A stretch of 64,000 nucleotides of DNA from Epiperipatus broadwayi. Taxonomy: Eukaryota > Onychophora > Udeonychophora > Euonychophora > Peripatidae. The notes beneath the pieces were generated by a model that searched no databases, had not been told where the DNA came from, and was given only the letters and a program-made list of their open reading frames with translations. Position 1 is the stretch's first letter; each line of letters opens with the position of its first letter. A program made the translations under genes and the position numbers. Location of the stretch: positions 6,385,501-6,449,500 of the forward strand of contig JAQFVV010012446.1 of NCBI GenBank assembly GCA_028023455.1, in the 5' to 3' direction. This document shows positions 1 through 13,350 of this stretch, one piece after another.

Positions 1-2104
1 TTAAAAATTCATTTTCTAATTAGAAAATGAATTCAAGTTAATGAGTTTGAAAGCCTTATCGAAGGAATGTATCTAAAAACAACTAGTAAATTTTTGTAAG
101 ATTGATTAGGAAAGAAGCGCTAGCCTGAAGGCATCAGATACAGTATAAAGAGCCCAGGAAAAGTTTCCAAGCAGCTATTATTCCTCATTAAGAGAAGCCA
201 TATATATTTCATTAGAGAAGAAACTGCCCAGTTAAATTATGAAGTAAAATAGTGTTTCTACCATGGTAGAAAGGGGGGGGGGGGTTAACTTCAGGAGTCT
301 GACTACAGTTCCTGAAGTCCCCTGAAAAATCTTCAATGTGGCTGTAATATAAAAATTCATATACCAATCATAAGCTGCCGAAACCTTAGAGAAATCCTTC
401 AAAATGTCATTCAAATAATTTTCCAAAATGCGCATCTACGTTTCATCTAACTGGACTCTGCCGTGTGTAATTTAAGGAGCCAACCATGAAGAAATGGTAA
501 TATCTTTCTTATCGCCGGTCTTCGAACTTTATTTTACACTACCTTTAAATTAAGTACTGTTAAAAGCTCTTCTCTTTCCTTAATGTATTAATGCTATTTT
601 AAATCATGTAGTAATTCTCTATCTTAATCTCTAGTCTTTAAATTTAATATTTGTTAACTTTCTCATTTCTTACGATGGCAGTTCATTTATTATATTATAT
701 ATATTTATTGTGTGATTTATTAATGTTGTTTATTTTTAATTATATGCCAGTAAAACTTCAACTCGATAATAATTTCCTTCGTTGCGTTTGCCTTGTTAAA
801 TAACATTATATTAATTTTTATAGTAATTCTTACCCATTAGAACTCATTGGATACAGTTCTATTAATTATCGAGTTGAAGGAGTTATACAATTTTTGCTAT
901 TTTTATTAATGGTTAATAATAATAAATTATTAGCTCAATTTCTAACCTATGCTCCCAGCCACTTTACTGAGTTTATAATATTCATTTATTCACATTAATA
1001 ATATTAAAATGTTTTGCTAAAGGTTGATAAAGGGAATAAAGTGAACATATTCTAATTTAAATTTGTATTTCTGTATTAATATTCAGGGAGAGCATGACGT
1101 TTGGGGCATGATTAATATGATTCTATAATTGCATTAAATACTTTTTAGTTAAAGCTCGTTTGACTTTAATTCAACTTGGTCAGGTCATCATGTAGAGCAT
1201 TCTTTATATAAAATGGGTTTTATTAATTAAAAGATGATTACCAAGTCATCATTTTTCCGAACGTTGCTGACGCAAGCCATCTCCTGCTTCACAGGCTTGA
1301 CCTCGGTGATATTACTGTTCGTTAAATTACATAGGAAGAAAGTACTTCCTCACTTGCTCGTTTTATATTTGGAACACCAAAGGTTCGAGGCTACGACCCA
1401 ACCTGGTTTTCCGTGTTCTATGGATCCTTCATATAGGGCATCAAAGACTTGTCAAATACAAGCGCCCTGCTATTTTCTCAAATCACAGACAAGCCATCGT
1501 CTTTCAATTTCACTTTATAGCTCATAACTCATCAGCACCATTACCTCTCTGTTCCAGTAAAGCCCGCTCTGATGCTCGTAATTCGTGATGAAGTGATTTA
1601 AATTAAAGTCCAACAAATTCTCTGTTTTATCTCAAAATAAGTTTTCTAATAAAAATTAAAGTTATGCCCTAAAATACGTATCTTGCTCTTCATGAATAGA
1701 TTTGCGAATATGAAACTAAATATCACATTCTTTCGTATAAAATCAGAGTAATAATTTCCTTTACTAATGAATACCTTTATCTGCCTTTATTTTCTTGTTG
1801 GGGCATAGACCTCGACTTTAAAATATTGCGTAATTTTCATTGGCATATAATAAGGACCGCACTCATATTATAATTATAAACTTTGTTGAAGGATTAGATT
1901 TAATTAATTTAATCTTTATTTAAAATTCAAACAAAACAAATTATTATTATTAAATATTTTCTAAACACACTTGGTTTCTTAGTTCTTAATCCTTTTATAA
2001 TTATATTAATGTTAATACTAGCTGTCTGTGTTGGCAACCCGAACATATACATATGATTCGATTTAAAAATTATCTTAGTTAATTGATTATCCAATATTAA
2101 TGTC

Positions 2105-2275
2105 AGTTCAGGGGTCTCTGATCCTCACCAACCATTGAGCTAGTTTCTTGGTGCATAGCACTGTGCCGTCGATTTATGCTAATCTGAGCTGGTGAGTTGG
2201 GTTTGAATTCAGTTTGAACCGACTGAGTTTGAATCCGACTTGCAGTTCTTTTGGTGGGTTTTTTGACTGGTACAA
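2105..2275 (+). repeat. SINE-like element with tRNA B-box resemblance, copy 1
   Basis: It contains the B-box-like words gggtttgaattcag and gagtttgaatccgac, and shares these and a later tattttgac tail with 34185-34385. A tRNA-derived retroposon is the likeliest reading. The A box is unclear and no target duplication was delimited. Confidence 0.4.
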
Positions 2276-2399
2276 TATTTTGACTACAAAGAGGTAATAT
2301 ACACCTTAATGGTACTTGTACAATGATATATCATTTTAATCAGAATGATATATATATATATATAACAAATGAGATTGGGCTAATGATATTGCTAGTAAT

Positions 2400-2595
2400 G
2401 ATAATATATGGATAGTTGGAATCTTAAACCGGATTCCAAGAAATGGTAAAAGACCTGGAAAGAGATTGCATATGAGATGGATTGATAAAATAAAGAAGTG
2501 TGTTTGAGTGATGTGAAGAAGAGAGACTAGATATTGGAGAAGAAGAATTGAACTTGGAGAGACCTTCATTCTACAGTAGATTGATAATGGTTGAA
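2400..2595 (+). mobile_element. Degenerate 3' end of an RTE-like non-LTR retrotransposon
   Basis: In one frame the + strand reads KRPGKRLHMRWIDKIKK, followed after stops by RYWRRRIELGETFI. This is the usual C-terminal tail of an RTE-like reverse-transcriptase ORF (R-P-x-x-R-W-x-D-x-I-K-K). Stops at about 2507 and 2516 show it is dead. A second copy lies in reverse orientation at 21703-21850. Confidence 0.65.
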
Positions 2596-4184
2596 AATGT
2601 TGATATTTGTATATGAAATTAGATTTAAATATAGCTAATATATATATGAAGTTAAGAAGTTATTCCATATGTTTGTTTTATTCATACTTCCAAAATGCAC
2701 ACTATTGAGAGAATGGTTTGATTTTTTGTGCCGATTGAAGATTGCGATTTGGGTGAATTGATATGAGGTATGCAATGATAAAAGGCAAAAAACACTGAAA
2801 AAATATATCTACAGTGCAAAGATTGTTCATTCTTCCACATGGTATTAAAAATGGATAGAAATCAGTCCCTATGAAATTTATCAAACTGTCTGTATGGGCT
2901 TGGAGATTCAATTGTTGAGACCTCTATAAAAATAGTTACATTATTCTTTAACTGAGGTTTGAAGCGCATATCTGGACTAGAGATAATCTTTAGTTTAATA
3001 AATGATTAATAAATAATCTTTAATGAATTTATATGAAGTAGTGAGTGACAAAGATAAGAATGCAGAAATTTTGACACTCATAAATCAAACTTTAGTTATA
3101 TACTTATAGATTAAATTTTACTCCCATCATTTCAAGGAATATTTGAATAAAATATATAGAAAATCTGTTTTTAAGCAAACTTGTCTTCAAAGATAGGGGT
3201 AGACATATAGATGGATAGAGAATTTATTTGATATTTTATCTAGCTTACTATGCATTTTTCCAGAAAAAGTATTTTTTATTTCAGTTATGTTTAGAAATTA
3301 AATTACAAATAAAAATCATGAGATTAGAAATTAGTGAGTGTTTCAAATCTATTTATAAATAAGCATTTATTTTATTTAACACTCGCAAAGCATTTGCACA
3401 ATTGGCTTGAAAGGCCGATATGAATGTAATTACAAATCTATTTATATGAAAAAAAGTAGGGGAAAGAGAGGAATATTATATTAGAATTGATCATCTAAAA
3501 GACTGAAAATATCCAACAAAGTGAAATTAGAAAGAATTTAAAATAAATATTCATAACAAATGTTTGATAAATATATCATCAATTATTGACAGGCAAAGTA
3601 ATAATTTGCGATTGTAAATAAAAATTTCCAAGGCCTTTGTTTAATCTAAAACATTGATTGCTGTTGAATTTATACCTAGAGAAACTTAACATCTACTTTC
3701 TCTCTGTCATTAAAAAATCAAGATACAAAAATTAAAAAATGGATTTATCGGGATTATTATATAGAATATTGAATCTCCAATTTATCTTACAAGAGTGTAA
3801 TGTACTTTCCATTTCATCTGGATATTGTGTTCTCTGATTTTGATGCTCTGCGTTATACATAAAATAAGTCTTTAGCTATTTTTAATTGGAGTGTATAAGG
3901 ATGGAAAACTATTCAAACTCCCTCATCATCCAATAATTTGAAAGATTGGTAAACTTTATCTTCTCTTTCACGGTTTTTTTATGAAGGACCTCTATAAAGG
4001 TCTATGTTCATTAAGGAGGTATCCAGAGCTTGTGGGTTTTTTAATCTCTATATTATATTATAATAATATAATATTAAATATATAGTCCAAATACTTTACA
4101 CATTCTTGTCTTCACAGATTTGCAGTCTACATAGTAATTCTGATAGATTCATTTCTGAACATTTTAATCAGGTTTAAAAAAATA

Positions 4185-4310
4185 AAGCATATGGCCTTAT
4201 TTCTCGGGAGTTTATAAGAAGTTTGAGCACTAGAATCAATTCTGGGACCTTTTATCCCCAAGTCGGATGGTCTGCCAACTGCACAAAAGCATGCAGGGCT
4301 ATTTTAATCA
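4185..4310 (-). repeat. SINE family 1, reverse copy
   Basis: The reverse complement contains gaattgattctagtgctc, an aacttcttataaactcc segment and an end like gagaaataaggccatatgc followed by a T-rich tail. The same order of words occurs at 16800-16925 and 38450-38578, so this is one interspersed family with a tRNA-like head. Confidence 0.6.
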
Positions 4311-5685
4311 GATCAATTATTTTCAAAAAGGCTTACGAGTTATAATAAATGGCAATTTTTTTTGGTATTCAAATTCAACAGCTTCCTTTTTTTTTCAGTT
4401 TAACTAGCGAGATTTAGACAGTTTTTATTTTCTTTACAATTCCTAATTATCAATATTGTTTTGAATACATTAATGGTAAATATATCAAGGTAAATTTGAC
4501 TGTGTGTAAATATTTTACGATAATGTTGTAAAATGTATATTTTTTTGTTTTCCTGTTCATACCCTAAATACCGATATGTAATATTATATTCCCCACCTTT
4601 TTTCTACAATTAATTTTGCTTCTTGTTAGTTTCGGATCTTGCAAACTTTCACTTTGGTGCTGTTGTCATTTACAAAGTAGCGGCAATGCGTCAGTAACAT
4701 TTTATTTGAAATAGGTGAAAAATCAGATAATCTTCAATCTCACCCCTTTTTTTGGTACATTAGTTTTGTTTCGCTTTGCTTTTTAGAGTTAAATAACTTT
4801 TTTTAAAAAAATGATTTTATACTTTATTACTTATTTCAGGTCTTGATTTATATATGTGAACATATATTTGAGATTCATTCACATATAACTTTGCTGATTG
4901 ATGGAATTATACTGACATTTCAGATAGATCACAGCAGACACCAAATGGGCAGTATAAGTCGTTCAAAAGGGCTGCAAAGATGTCATAAAACAAAATCAGA
5001 GACTTGTTAGAATTATATTGAAGTTTTAACAAAATCATGCCAGATATCAACTGGACAAGGATGTTACTGAGAAAGCTGTTTTTGATTTTGCTTTAGAGTA
5101 TATGTATACATGGATGAATTTGAAATATATGTTCACAATTCTTTATCCATGGGGAAAATTTTTTTTAATATAAATGCTTGAGGATACCCTTGTAAGCAAA
5201 TGGTGCTATAAATAATTGATTTGTCATCTAGCCACATCATTCAATAATTTATGCTATAAGAGTATGACAGCCTCTGCTATACAGAAATCTATCATAAATA
5301 GCTTTAGTCAGAGGAGGATTTGCTTTTTTTATAAATAAAATGTTGCCTTGGAAACAGATTGAAGATTCTTGGTGTCGATAAATGTGAACTGTCTTTCATG
5401 TGAATAATTAATTGTCAATAGTTGATTGGTTTCTAAATGTAATTTACAGAATAACAGCCAAAGTTGCATAAACCAATAGAATATTCATAATATGTTGTCA
5501 AAGCAACCTCAGGAATTAATTTTTTTTTTTTATCTATATAGAGATCGTCTTGACAATAGGTTGTGGATATCCTTTTGATTTATTAAGCTTTAGTTGTTGT
5601 ACTATGAGATATGTACATTATGGAAATTGAAGCATATAAATTTACCTTATATTATAAAATTTATGTCTTATATTTATTTTCCTAG

Positions 5686-5748
5686 AAATTAGAAAAGGAA
5701 TTAGATGTCTTAAACATAGTGCTCATAAGACGGCAGTCTGAAGTAGAA
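5686..5748 (+). CDS. Vps13: Vps13 exon 1 of window
   Basis: Sixty-three bases, 21 codons, phase 0 at both ends, reading from KLEKELDVLN to RRQSEVE. The acceptor is ...ttttcctag and the donor is gtaagt. The segment equals the conserved helix that precedes the WF-rich loop in VPS13A/C. The preceding exon, which should encode the conserved tryptophan-rich WWxYA segment of the family, was not found in bases 1-5685 and presumably lies upstream of the window. Confidence 0.9.
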
Positions 5749-8700
5749 GTAAGTATATATTTTTTAATTCTCTCAAATATTAATTGCTTTTATTTTCTTT
5801 CTCATTTTTCCACTGTCATTTTTCCATCTTAGAAAGTGTTTAAAAAATTATTAATTGGGAGTGCCTCTTTATAACTAATTATTTAATATTTTCACAATTA
5901 TCAATTATTTTTTATATTTCTTTTGTGCTACTCATATTTATTTTAGCAAAAATTTTATTTCTATTTTCACCAATTTTTCCAAACCCATTTTCACTACCAC
6001 GTAAATAAAAGTTTTAGTCCGCTTCTGGGAAGAAACTAGTTTGGAAATCTTGGTGTTCATATAAACATCTTAAAAACGGTTCATATAGAAACTCTTATGA
6101 AGAAAAGATATCCAGGATTATTTAAATCCAGATCTGCTGAACTAAGAACCAGATCAGTTAATGTTGAATTAATGAGAGATGCACAATGATTATATGTAGT
6201 ACTGTTTACGTTGAGGGAGAAAGTAGGAAAAACACTGAGTTGGTCTTTAACACACACTGAAGACTCTGCTTGGGCAACCCCTATAGTTGTAATTGTTAAA
6301 TCTGATGGAAAATTACAATTATGTGGAGACTATAGAGTTACATTAAATAAGCTCTTAAACAAAGGCTCATATTCAGTCCCTAGAGTATGTGAAGTACTGG
6401 CATTATTGCAAAAGGCCAATTTCTTCAGAAAAATAGATTTAAAAGCTGTTTTCCACCAGATACCAGTAACTGAAAAACAGTAGAACTCTTAACTTATACA
6501 ATTGTAATAAATTACCCTATGGTATCTCCATTGTGCAGAATATCTTCCAGATAAAGATGGATATGCTCTTTAGAACTAACTGGTGTAGTCTTTTATTTAG
6601 ATAATATTTTGATCACTGCCACAACTGAAGCTGAATTAGAAAAGCGGGTGGACATTGTCTGCTCAAAATTGGAAAGTGTGAAAGCCAAAGTAAACACTAA
6701 AAAATGCATATGGTCTATGAAAGAAATAAAATTTCTGGTACACATGGGCATTATCCAGACCCAGGTAAGTAAGAGCAATAAAAAGTGTTAAGAAGCCTAA
6801 AAACGTAAAAGAATTGCAAGTGTTCCTTGGACTTTTAAACTTTTATGAGAGCTTTATAAAAAAGAAATCATATTGTTTATCACTCTTGTACCAACTTCTC
6901 AAAAACAAACAATGTTGGACTTGGACTGGCAAAAGTCTTTAAAAATGCTAAGGACCTATTAATTTTTGAAAATTTACTGGAATCTTGAAGTAATCATAAT
7001 AACAGATGCAACTAAATGTGGTGTTGGAGCCGTTATAACTCACCTCTGCTATGAAGGCGAACATGCGATTGCATACCCCTCCAGACTCTTAATTTCTGCA
7101 AAGAAAACCAAAAATTATAGCCAGATTGACAAGGAAGCTTTGATCATTATTTTCTCAATTAAAAAATTTCACCAATATGTTTAGGGGTGAAGATTCCAAA
7201 TCTGTACAGATCATCGCCCCCTAACGGGTATTTTAGACTCAGAAAAAAAAATCCCAGAACATGTAAGTCAACGAATGTTACATCGGATTAATGTTCTCTC
7301 CAGTTATGATTATAGTTTAGTCTACAAGTCAGGAAAAGAAATTGGTCATGCAGATGCTTTATCCCATTTATCTGATAAAACGGAGAACGAAATCGTAATA
7401 TCGACTATACATAAGCTATTCATTTTCTATTTTTTACATGTTCCAAGTTCCATCAATAATTTTTTTGCAGTCAATGATCTCCTCTCCCCCCCCCCCCCCG
7501 TGATATCAAATCATTTTTTATTTAGCAGTGCCATATAAACCTGAAGTTGTGGGAAATATTCTTTCCTCTTTATTTATCTCGTTTTATATCTTCAAACTCA
7601 AGAATTATGTTTTTATTGTAATTTGCCTAACTCTTTTATGATTTTGTGGTCAGAAGTCATTAATGATTGTATTTTCATATTCAGTTTGAATTGTTTTTGT
7701 CTTACCATGTCTACAATTAACTGCCTCTAGTAATATTCTGTATTATTATTCCCAATATAAATTTTAGTCACAAACTTTATATTACTTTTTCTGTTTACAT
7801 TTATCTTGGCTCTAAAACTGACTGAAGAGTTTGACTCTGGTAAACGTTATCAAAAAGACATCAAATAACACAAACAAAATAAATAAATAAATAAAAATAG
7901 AAGGCAAAATATAAATATGATCATCATAATAAAAAAAGTGCACAGACCCTTTTTATGAAGAATGTTAGAGAAAGGATGTGCAATTCAGTGTAAGAGAGTA
8001 ATATTAATAAATGAAATATAGTTAGCAATGGATTCTCTGATATGGTAGACGAATACTCACTAGTTTTTTAGCCTACAAAATAAATAATAGGTATAACAGT
8101 TTATTAATATATAAGTTCCAAACTGATATCTTAAGAAGGCACTTTTTTTGCACTGCTTGCTATCAAACATGTCACAGGATTTTTTCAAATATTCTTTGGG
8201 GGGAAAAAAGGTGATATATTAGTTCTATCTATGATTTTTATTTTTATCCTAATTCATTTGATATTTCTGGCTACTTACTCATCCAATTAAAAAAAAAAAA
8301 TTCTCAAAGCAATCTTTTGTCTAATTTATTTCTTCAATACATAAATTGGTGGTGATGCTATTATTTTAGATTTCTCTGTGACATATATATCAATCAGAAT
8401 CAGCTATTCTTGGCCTTTAAATGCTTTAATAAAACTAATCTTTATACTTACTTGATATTGCTAACTTCTACTAATACCATCTTATAATGATTTTTAATGA
8501 GCACGTGAATAAATTTACGGCTTATCATATATCTAACTCTGAGACATAAATCTGTTCACAGGATTAATTAATCCGAATATGTTACTAAGATAATTCACAA
8601 AGCAATTATTTTTTATCTAACAAAATAGATTGACACCATCTTGAATGCTTTGCACTTTATATATATATATATATTAAAAAAATTGTCAATTATTTTGACT

Positions 8701-8974
8701 AATTGTAGGTTGAATCTTTTTTTCCCCAAGAATCTGGATATATATATATGTATATTTTTAATGTTACTGTTTAAAATTATTAATTATGCATTTTAAATAG
8801 AACAGCTATTTTTCTTTTTTCTTATCTCATGTAATATTTGACGTTATCAGTACACATTTATTTTCCTGTTATTGATAAGGATTTCATCCATCATCTTTTG
8901 ACTGTTTTATTTTGCATAAATTGTTAATTTTATCAGTTTTGTAGTAATTGGCTGCGTTTATATATATATTATAG
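5749..8974. other. Vps13 intron after exon 1
   Basis: 3.2 kb. It contains the Ty3/Gypsy pol relic at 6095-7420 and a 14-base C run (7486-7499). The rest is AT-rich with short TA microsatellites near 8659 and 8740; nothing else is recognisable. Confidence 0.8.
6095..7420 (+). pseudogene. Broken Ty3/Gypsy retrotransposon pol (reverse transcriptase, RNase H)
   Basis: Separate frames give, in order: a segment leading into WATPIVVIVKSDGKLQLCGDY and FRKIDLKAVFHQIPV (RT motifs, about 6211-6480); a degraded palm region with EAELEKRVDIV and KKCIWSMKEIKFL (about 6600-6790); ITDATKCGVGAV with a Y-S-x-x-DKEAL motif (RNase H, 6966-7184); and KSGKEIGHADALSHL (RNase H end, 7275-7400). Frameshifts and stops separate the pieces, and the catalytic Y-x-D-D box is not intact. 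No integrase or LTRs were identified. It lies in the sense orientation in a Vps13 intron and is an old dead copy. Confidence 0.88.
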
Positions 8975-9080
8975 GTTGATCGAAGTGGATTGAGAGCAGA
9001 TAGTAGCACAAATGGAGGTGGATGGTTTAGTGGATGGTTTGGAGGCCAGAAGAAACCTCAAAAAGAAAAGGACAGCTTAA
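8975..9080 (+). CDS. Vps13: Vps13 exon 2 of window
   Basis: One hundred and six bases, entering in phase 0 and leaving after the first base of a codon. It encodes VDRSGLRADS, then the family motif GGGWFSGWFGG, then a lysine-rich tail QKKPQKEKDS. In vertebrate VPS13A the same place reads KGWFSWLW, so the aromatic loop is conserved. The acceptor follows a TATATATTATAG tract poor in C; the donor is gtaaga. Confidence 0.93.
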
Positions 9081-10332
9081 GTAAGAAAATTGGTTATCAT
9101 AAACTTCTTCCACTCTTATTGCATTTTCCCCAATGAATTTTTACAAATAAACCACAATTCTAACAGTGTGATTAGCATTTTTTTTTTTCAATATTTTAAA
9201 TATATCAGGTATAAGATATTTCAAATATCTGAAGAAGGCATTTTAAACAAAAGCATTGTGCAAAGTTATGAGAAATGTGATTTATTTGTATAAATTGTTA
9301 TATTCTCAAGTTAAATAAATTGGTAAAATTACTTAAAATAAATGACCATGAAATAAAACTTCTATTCATTTAGTAATATTTGTAAGTTTCTTGATTGTAG
9401 CAATCTATTATTTATTTATTTATCATATGTAAGAAGAAAAAGACAAAACAGATTGACGTTGTTGGATAAGTTGAATTGAAGAGCTGGGCAATGAAGAGAA
9501 TGGAATAGAAAAATGGATGAATTGATGATGTGACTACTTTCTGAATCTGTCCATTTGATAGAATACTGTTGATGGTGGATTTAGATATCCTAACTATTAG
9601 TAAGGTATCACAAGGAAATTGTAGAAATTCCAGTTAGGAGATAGGTTCACTAGTGGCTTTGTTAAGCCTTTCAATTCTACCATTGTTGCCATAAATCTAA
9701 AAATCATTAACAATGTGGTTTATAGTGACTATTTGTTCACATTTACAAAGAAGTGGCTAACGATTCCATTTATAAAGCAGATGAGCATAATGACTATGAA
9801 TTGCTTTGAATCTGTCAATAAAACTCCAATTATATCCAGGAACATCAAATCCAGATAGCTATATTGTTGGATCTGGAAAAAAGAAATTTATTTAGAATCT
9901 TCTAAGAATTCCATTTTTACACTATAATTCTTCAATTGGTAGATTCTTGGTTAAATATCCAAAACGGGAATTTTGATTTGAGTTGAGTCTTAAGTGATCA
10001 GATTATATCTTGAGTTATTGGCAAATTCTATTTGCATAACAATTTTTTATACATTTTCTGTGAGGCAATATCTGTTCCGATATCTGGTGGAAGAATATGT
10101 GAAATGACATGAAACAAGTATAAAGAAGTAGATCTAAATGCGCCAGTCATATTTCTCATAGTAATATTTAACTGAGAATCTAGAAGTTTAGTGTAAGAGC
10201 GTTTTCTCCAAAAGTGGCACAGTATTCACCAGCAGAAAATGCTATTGCTAAGGATGGACTTGCACCACAACCACAAGTAATGCTGGCCAGTTTGGCTTAA
10301 ACTTACATAAATGAGGAAAAATATTCTTCACA

Positions 10333-10594
10333 TATAAAGTGTGATAAACAGAGTCGCTAAAATTCAAAAAACACTAATCACAAAAACTATTTGCCAAGCA
10401 CTTTTGGTACTGTGTACCATAATCATGGTGACATTGGAACTGAACAGTAATATTCCAGTGCATGCTCAGTGGAACACTAGTGTTATGCTGATTGATAACG
10501 TTTTTAGACTTCGCAATAAACCAAATCTCTTTCAACTTCTTCATTTTTCTTTCTGTTTTTTGAATTTTAGCTACTCTGTTTATCACACTTTATA
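10333..10594. mobile_element. 262-bp MITE with 40-bp terminal inverted repeats
   Basis: The left end (10333-10372) begins tataaagtgtgataaacaga and the right end (10555-10594) is its near-perfect reverse complement, ending tctgtttatcacactttata. Because of this both strands give an ORF starting with the same residues, MINRVAKIQKT, which is an artefact of the inverted repeat. A TA target, as in mariner-type transposons, is possible at the ends. There is no transposase inside. Confidence 0.8.
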
Positions 10595-11259
10595 CGTAAA
10601 GAATAATTTTCATTATCTGACAGAGTTTTTATATTATTTATAAATAAGGAAAATAATCACTCATATTTTTTCTTAATTTTTTTTTATGTATACCATTTTT
10701 TAATTATTTGTAACCATTTCATATCCAGTCAGGTTATTTTGATTCAAGTGAAAGTTCAGACCAAATTGATCGAGAATCAATTTATTGAGTTTTTATTTTT
10801 TTGTCCAAGGTATTTTGAAAAGTCTTCACTAACACTGCATATTTAAGTCATCAATATCTTTTTATTCTACTTTTTTAGTGATGGCAATTTTGCATCCACA
10901 GAATGTCACAGGAAGTACGATCGCTTGAATAATTCTGAATTTCATTTTTAAAGATATATGTCTATAACTAAAGAATTTTTTCCATATCTGTGAATTCATT
11001 GTAACTCTGCTCATGTTAGTCTGCAACAAATCTCTTAATATTTGAACAGTTGTTTTTACTATGTAGTTTTAAAGTTAAGCCTATTCTTGTGTCACAATCT
11101 TTTTTTTTTCATTATACCTAGTTATACACTTGTTGTTTATTTTGTTCTTTAACTTTGAAAATGTTTGTGTCATCAATTTACTAGTGGTTCTTTGAATAAC
11201 CCTAATCTAAATTTGCCTTCTTATAAACTGGCTTTTTTTATTATATATATATATTTTCC

Positions 11260-11340
11260 CATGTGTCATAGCATCAGCCGGGAAGCAAACCCGGGACAAC
11301 TGCTTGTAAAGCAGCTGTCGCTGATCTCTCGACCACCAAT
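11260..11340 (-). repeat. tRNA-derived SINE, family 3, copy 1
   Basis: It shares catgtgtcatagcaYcagcc, then cccgggacaactgctt and gcagctgt...ctgaYctctcga with 22719-22800. On the minus strand it has a tRNA-like word order with a T-arm-like gggtttgcttccc. It is GC-richer than its surroundings. It cannot be a working tRNA because the arms do not pair fully. Confidence 0.6.
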
Positions 11341-12204
11341 GCTTGATATACAAATTAAAAATACGACAACAACATGCAGCCCTAATACCTTAATAATTGT
11401 AAAACTAGTCTACTTCATATAGCCTATTTTAATGAAACTTGTAATCCTAAGAAGTGGTTTTTCATAAAACCAATAAAATACTTTGATACTTTTTTTTTTG
11501 GGAGAACATTTTGTTATTTAGAATAGTTAATTGGATCAAAGATTTGTTGTATTCAGCAGTGTACATATTGATTTCTTGATGTCATTCTTTCATCTTATTA
11601 ATTATCCAACAGATATTAGTAACAGTAATGTTTCATGTCTATCAATAGTTCAGTCATCTTTCGATGTGAATCAAATTTCTATTGGAAGATTTTTGTTGTA
11701 ATTATACCAGTATGTGATACATAAGGAATTATATAATAATTTGTATATCATCAAGATGTTGTTCTGTTTTTGTTTTAAAAATTGGAATGTAATCAATTTT
11801 TTTCATTCCATATATCCAGTTGGATTATATTCCAGATTGAACTGATAATTTTGACATATTTACTGATTTATTCACTTTTCGCAAAATTTCAGTTGGTATT
11901 GACACTAGTTTTTTATGTTGGTATATTTCATCGCTGATTTCAAAGCTAGTCTGAATTCATCCTCCATTACTGAAGGTTCATCATTTGAAATGCTTTAGTT
12001 GTTGTCTTTGTTGTATAGTTCTGTAATACATTCCCATCCCCATTGACATTTTTAATCAGATCGCTCACGGCTGGAATTTTCATTTGATCTCATGAATCCA
12101 GTGAAATAATGGTTTATATTATCAAACTTTTTCTTCTATCTTTAATGCTTTTATATATAGTATTCTAGTCTTTATCTGAAAGTTTGTGATGATGGTATTT
12201 TATT

Positions 12205-12740
12205 AGTAAGAATATGTCAGACTATTTCGATCATCTAATATTAATTGTTAAATGTCTTTAGAACAATTCAAATTTTATTTAAACTGTTCAAACACATGCA
12301 ACTGTTTCTAGTAGCACACAGGTTAATATATAACACAACAATTTGAGTGGTATTACACTCCTCTTTTTTTCAGGTGTTGCTGGCCTAACCACTGACATTA
12401 CTAGTATGGGATTCAAACCTGGGTTTTTAGATTCATGAATATTGAATTTAAGATGATGCTTTAACCAACTTAATGTCACATCAAATTTAATATTCAAGCA
12501 TCACCTTAAATTCGATATTCTGGAATCTAAAGATCCAGGTTCGATTCTTATGCTAGTACTGATGCTGATCAGACCAACAGAAGAGATGAGAATAATATCA
12601 CTTGAAACATTGTGTTATATACTAACCTGTGTGTTATTAAAAGTTGAATGTATTGGAAAAGTTTAAATAAACTTCGATTTTTTCTAAAGAGTTTATTAAC
12701 AATTAATATTAGATGATGGAAATTGTCCAATATATAATTA
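12205..12740. mobile_element. Palindromic MITE family A, copy 1
   Basis: Left end (from 12211) aatatgtcagactatttcga and right end (to 12736) ggaaattgtccaatatat are inverted partners. The similarity continues inward through ctaatattaattgttaa/ttaacaattaatattag to a centre near 12480, giving a structure about 530 bp long that can fold on itself. Each arm contains a tRNA-like B-box word (attcaaacctggg / ccaggttcgattc). Related copies are at 22104-22514 and 39785-40165. Confidence 0.8.
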
Positions 12741-13084
12741 CTAATATTATAATATTATTTTTTCTTTTTTTGGTTGTTCTATAAAAAATTATATTTTTGT
12801 TTTTAGTAGATCTTTATTCTTTTTTTAAATATGACATATTTCAGCAGAATCTCATCTACCATCTTCCAGTAGTATGACTGGGCTTAGTAACAACTACTCG
12901 CTTGCAAGGCGGATGCGATGACCTCTCAGCTAACAACACTTGACACGCTTAGTAACTACTTTTAGAGACACTGATGATGGGATATCGAGTGCAGATCACC
13001 TATCGTATGATTTTCCATTTGACTTGAAAATAGCATTCATAATTTGCACTTTACTTATTTTTCATTGAAATCTTCGTACACGCA

Positions 13085-13350
13085 GGGAAGGGGGGGTTCT
13101 AGCCATTTCTCGCCTCATATGTTCTAATCAATTTTTGATTTAAATTTCATTTTCAGCGATTTTGAGCCGTTTTTGTTTTCATGCGGGGGGGGGGGGGGTC
13201 GTCCAAATTTCAATTTCAGCAATTTTGAGCCACTTTTGTTTTTAGAAATTTATCACTTTGATTTTGAGCTGTTTTTGTTTTCGTGCGGGAGGGGGGGTTA
13301 CAAATTTCAATTTCAGCGATTTTGAGCCATTTTTGTTTTTAGAAATTTCT
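13085..13350 (+). repeat. Tandem repeat with G-runs
   Basis: Four copies of a unit containing atttcaatttcagcgatttt and gagccgtttttgttttc, at about 13145, 13205, 13255 and 13305. Two copies end in gtgcggg-type G runs (14 G at 13185-13198; another at about 13290), and a further G run lies at 13090. It is a minisatellite in intron sequence. Confidence 0.75.

Larger units (their letters stand above)
1..5685. other. Incoming Vps13 intron (3' part)
   Basis: AT-rich sequence with no exon that I can match to VPS13 and no other host gene. It holds a 12-base G run (273-284), a SINE-like stretch (2105-2275), an RTE-like retrotransposon 3' end (2400-2595) and a reverse-strand SINE (4185-4310). Open frames at 232-435 (minus) and 1234-1527 (plus) have no recognisable domain and are not called as genes. 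Confidence 0.7.

Noticed and set aside
232-435. 67-residue minus-strand open frame with a realistic start (MRILENYLNDILKDF)
   Set aside because: It runs through the G-run into repeat-like sequence and matches no family I know; not enough to call a gene.
1234-1527. 97-residue open frame
   Set aside because: No domain, no splice sites that fit Vps13 phases, and low-complexity hydrophobic composition; it may be a repeat fragment.
10341-10643. Two opposite ORFs starting with the same residues MINRVAKIQKT
   Set aside because: They are the two strands of a 40-bp inverted repeat in a MITE, not genes.
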